The notes under the pieces were generated by a model. The model did no database searches. It was not told where the DNA came from and saw nothing but the letters and a program-made list of their open reading frames with translations. A program made the position numbers and the translations under genes. Shown one piece after another: positions 7,124 through 9,153 of a stretch of 9,153 nucleotides of DNA (its first letter is position 1; every line of letters starts with the position of its first letter). The stretch is from Pseudomonadota bacterium. Its GTDB lineage: Bacteria; Myxococcota_A; Polyangia; Polyangiales; Polyangiaceae. The DNA lies in NCBI GenBank assembly GCA_023460875.1, contig JAEWOQ010000386.1, forward strand, positions 1-9,153. The letters are read 5' to 3'.

Positions 7124-8874
7124 CCATCCTTCGCTTCGAGCTCCTGACCGGCAAGTTTCACGCGACGCCCTGGGGCCGTCACGTGAACGAGGGGGCCGTG
7201 GAGTGGCCTCCATCGCCGTGGCGGCTCTATCGCGCTCTGCTCGCCACCGGGCACCGGAAGCTGGGTTGGGCAGAGCTTCCTCCCGTCGCTCGGAGCCTCT
7301 TCGAGCGGTTGGCGGGGCACGCGCCGACCTGGTGGTTGCCGAGAGCGTCGGGCGCCCACACGCGCCATTACATGCCGGACTTTTCGGGGAAGACGGCACG
7401 GGTCATCGATGCGTTCCGGTTCGTGCCTCTGCCGCGTAGGGCGACGGAAGCAGCCGGGACCAGACACCTGGAGGGCGCGGCGATGTACGCCGAAGTCGCC
7501 GTGGAGCTCGACTCGCACGAGGAGGAGCTGTTGCGTTCCCTCGTCACGAACCTGTCGTATCTCGGCCGAGCGGAGTCGTGGGTGGCGGCAGGGATCGTGG
7601 ACACTCTGCCAGAGTTGAGGGGGTATGAGCGCGTCCAGGCCGGTGAGCGACCGACAGGGGCCGGCGCGCTGGAGCCGATCAAGGTCCTCGGGGTGCTCGA
7701 CGCGAAGGAGTATCTGCTCTGGCGCGACCAACAGCTCGACTTGGAGTTGGAGCTTCAGCTGGCGCGCGACCGCGAGGCCGCCCAGCGGAAGGGGAAGCCC
7801 GCCCCGCGTCAGCTGTCCAAGCGGGCGCGCGCCCGCATCGACGAGTCGTTGCCGCCCACCATCGTCGACGCGCTGTACGCGAACACCGCGGGTCTGCAGG
7901 GCGAAGGGTGGAGTCAACCTCCCGGCACCGTCTGGACGACGTATTGGGTGCCTCGCAACGCACGTTCCGAACCGATCGAGCTCGTGAGGCACCAGGAGCG
8001 ACGACCGGCCGTGCAGGGCGTCTTGTTCTCGCTGAGCTCAGACACGGCGCAGGGAGAGGTCCTCCCGCCGATGAAGGACGCGCTCCTCCGGGGCGAGCTC
8101 TTTCACGCCGCGGCCGTAGCTCGAGCCGAGGAGCCCGTGCCCCCCGAGCTGTCGGGGCGGGGACCCGATGGAAGGCCACTGCAAGGTCATCGGCACGTGC
8201 ACTACCTGCCATTGTGCTTGAACGAACGGGGAGGCGACGGGCCGTCCTCGCGCAGGCGGATTGACCACCTGCTTGCGTGGTCACCAGGGCCGCTCCCACA
8301 CGGCGCGACCGACGCGCTCGCTCGTGTCTCGCGGATCTTCCATGGTCGCCTCCCTCAGGTTTTCGTGAGCGTCGTAGGAGCGGGCGACCTCGACGACTTC
8401 CGCGACCTGAACGGGCGGAAGGTGTCGGAGCTCGCTGTGGGAACGGTCTGGCAGAGCCAGACACCGTTCGTTCCGCCGAGGTTTCTCAAGGCGAGCTCGC
8501 GAAACTCCTTGCAGGGGCAAGTGACCGAAGAGCTCGTCTCACGCGGTTGCCCCGCGCCAGTGCAGGTGGAGGTCGAGGTGGAGCGGGGGCGTGAGCGAGG
8601 TTGGGTGCCTGCGGAACGTTTTTGGAGTCTCTGGAAGGGGCAACGAAGCCCTGTGGGGTTTGATGGACCTGCGGACGGGCGCTCCTCGGACGTGGTCGTG
8701 CTCGCCCGGGACTGGCGCCTCTTCCGGCGCGAGCGACTCGCCGCCGATCGCAGGCCCCCGGTTCCACTAGGGGTAGGGCTTCGGCTCACGTTCGCCGAGC
8801 CGGTAGCTGGGCCGATCTGCATCGGTTATGGAAGTCACTATGGGCTGGGTGTGATGGGACTGAGCTCGCCGTGA
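7120..8874 (+). CDS. csb2: type I-G Csb2, Cas5-Cas6 fusion (GSU0054 family), crRNA-processing subunit
   Basis: This 584-aa protein combines a Cas5-like N-terminal part with a Cas6-like C-terminal part. In characterised I-G systems Csb2 cuts the pre-crRNA and remains on the 3' end of the mature guide. The start LRFELLTGKFHATPWGRHVN (4-23) followed by EWPPSPWRLYRALLA (28-42) and the YLGRAESW segment (147-154) are typical. A highly charged, probably helical stretch (about 196-245) links the parts. In the C-terminal part GHRHVHYLP (356-364) is a histidine-rich motif and a candidate catalytic site. GPICIGYGSHYGLG (564-577) is the glycine-rich loop usual at the end of Cas6-type RAMP proteins. The start overlaps the csb1 stop (ATGA); only a weak GAGAAG precedes it, so translation is probably coupled. 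The catalytic assignment is inference. Confidence 0.95.
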   Translation: MTILRFELLTGKFHATPWGRHVNEGAVEWPPSPWRLYRALLATGHRKLGWAELPPVARSLFERLAGHAPTWWLPRASGAHTRHYMPDFSGKTARVIDAFRFVPLPRRATEAAGTRHLEGAAMYAEVAVELDSHEEELLRSLVTNLSYLGRAESWVAAGIVDTLPELRGYERVQAGERPTGAGALEPIKVLGVLDAKEYLLWRDQQLDLELELQLARDREAAQRKGKPAPRQLSKRARARIDESLPPTIVDALYANTAGLQGEGWSQPPGTVWTTYWVPRNARSEPIELVRHQERRPAVQGVLFSLSSDTAQGEVLPPMKDALLRGELFHAAAVARAEEPVPPELSGRGPDGRPLQGHRHVHYLPLCLNERGGDGPSSRRRIDHLLAWSPGPLPHGATDALARVSRIFHGRLPQVFVSVVGAGDLDDFRDLNGRKVSELAVGTVWQSQTPFVPPRFLKASSRNSLQGQVTEELVSRGCPAPVQVEVEVERGRERGWVPAERFWSLWKGQRSPVGFDGPADGRSSDVVVLARDWRLFRRERLAADRRPPVPLGVGLRLTFAEPVAGPICIGYGSHYGLGVMGLSSP

Positions 8875-8875
8875 G

Positions 8876-8893
8876 TCCGTCGCCATCGACGGA
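8876..8893 (+). terminator. hairpin directly after the csb2 stop
   Basis: TCCGTCG (8876-8882) and CGACGGA (8887-8893) form a perfect 7-bp stem with a CCAT loop, beginning 1 nt after the stop codon. The place fits the end of the cas operon. However, the downstream sequence is GGGGCGTACGTTTG rather than a T-run, so a classical intrinsic terminator is not proven; 3'-end protection is an alternative. Confidence 0.35.
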
Positions 8894-8937
8894 GGGGCGT
8901 ACGTTTGTCCTCAGGTGACAAACCCGGCCGGCGAGGC

Positions 8938-9002
8938 AGAACGGAGCGCGAGAACGGAGCCCCAGAACGGAGCGCGAAAACGGAGCGCGAAAACGGAGCG
9001 CC
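8938..9002. repeat. 13-bp tandem repeat, five copies
   Basis: Five head-to-tail units of exactly 13 bp: AGAACGGAGCGCG, AGAACGGAGCCCC, AGAACGGAGCGCG, AAAACGGAGCGCG, AAAACGGAGCGCC. The core AACGGAGC is invariant, and differences are confined to the second base and the last three. There are no unique spacers, so this is not a CRISPR array. The array begins 64 nt after csb2. It could be an iteron-like protein-binding array, a simple minisatellite, or part of a leader. Confidence 0.9.
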
Positions 9003-9102
9003 TTTGACTTCCCAGGACAGGCCGGGAGAGACAGCGCCGTCCCGGCGCCGTACAAGGACCGAGACCCAGACCGGCGCCTGCCGGGGGTCGAGTGGAAATA
9101 CT

Positions 9103-9135
9103 CGCGTGGGATACGCGTGGGATACGCGTGGGATA
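9103..9135. repeat. 11-bp perfect tandem repeat, three copies
   Basis: CGCGTGGGATA occurs three times without any mismatch at 9103-9113, 9114-9124 and 9125-9135, followed by TGAG. The 11-bp period is near one helical turn, so a protein binding each unit would see the same DNA face. Perfect identity suggests recent expansion or strong selection. The array may be part of something continuing beyond the window edge 18 nt further on. Confidence 0.9.
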
Positions 9136-9153
9136 TGAGTTGAGATGTAGTGA

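Larger units (their letters stand above)
8875..9153. other. gene-free, repeat-bearing right flank
   Basis: After the csb2 stop no credible coding region is seen. The open frames here cross repeats whose periods (13 and 11) are not multiples of three, which argues against protein. The stretch contains a hairpin at 8876-8893, five 13-bp repeats (8938-9002), a 7-bp inverted repeat at 9021-9046 (GCCGGGA/TCCCGGC) and three 11-bp repeats (9103-9135). No CRISPR repeat of 28-37 nt occurs twice. It could be the region leading into an array or adaptation genes to the right. Confidence 0.5.

Noticed and set aside
8938..9135. CRISPR array
   Set aside because: The repeats are 13 and 11 bp, contiguous and without spacers, unlike 28-37-nt CRISPR repeats with unique spacers.
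8905..9138. Small plus-strand protein of 77 codons
   Set aside because: It spans both tandem repeats, whose periods are not multiples of three, and has no ribosome-binding site or recognisable motif.

Overview
This window carries the interference half of a subtype I-G (formerly I-U) CRISPR-Cas system, with a small divergent toxin-antitoxin pair on its left and gene-free, repeat-bearing DNA on its right. The DNA is visibly GC-rich, and the well-defined starts use Shine-Dalgarno sequences and ATGA stop/start overlaps. These traits and the I-G gene set fit a GC-rich bacterium such as a deltaproteobacterium/myxobacterium or an actinobacterium. No rRNA or housekeeping gene is present to decide between them.

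Layout. Bases 1-321 hold no gene I can support, only a short dyad and weak hairpins. On the minus strand, 746-967 and 322-759 encode a putative antitoxin followed by a PIN-domain RNase toxin (VapBC-like), overlapping by 14 nt. Bases 968-1124 form a divergent intergenic region shared with the plus-strand operon. On the plus strand follow cas3 (1125-3806, helicase first and HD nuclease last), csx17/cas8g (3803-6031), csb1/cas7 (6173-7123) and csb2/cas5-cas6 (7120-8874). The gene order is the one known from the Geobacter I-U locus. cas3/csx17 and csb1/csb2 overlap as ATGA, whereas csx17 and csb1 are separated by an unusual 141-nt gap. Bases 8875-9153 hold a hairpin just after the csb2 stop, a 13-bp x5 tandem repeat and an 11-bp x3 perfect tandem repeat. 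No CDS is credible there.

How the genes work together. By analogy with characterised I-G systems, Csb2 cuts the pre-crRNA and stays on the crRNA 3' end. Several Csb1 (Cas7) copies coat the guide. Csx17 (Cas8g) is the large subunit and bridges to Cas3, which unwinds and degrades the target DNA. The adaptation genes (cas4-cas1 fusion, cas2) and a CRISPR array are not in the window, so the system is either continued past base 9153 or depends on another locus. The toxin-antitoxin pair could stabilise the locus, but nothing in the sequence proves a functional link.

The cas set itself is a known system type. The least explained parts are the two tandem-repeat blocks downstream of csb2, the long gap inside the operon, and the toxin-antitoxin pair back-to-back with cas3.
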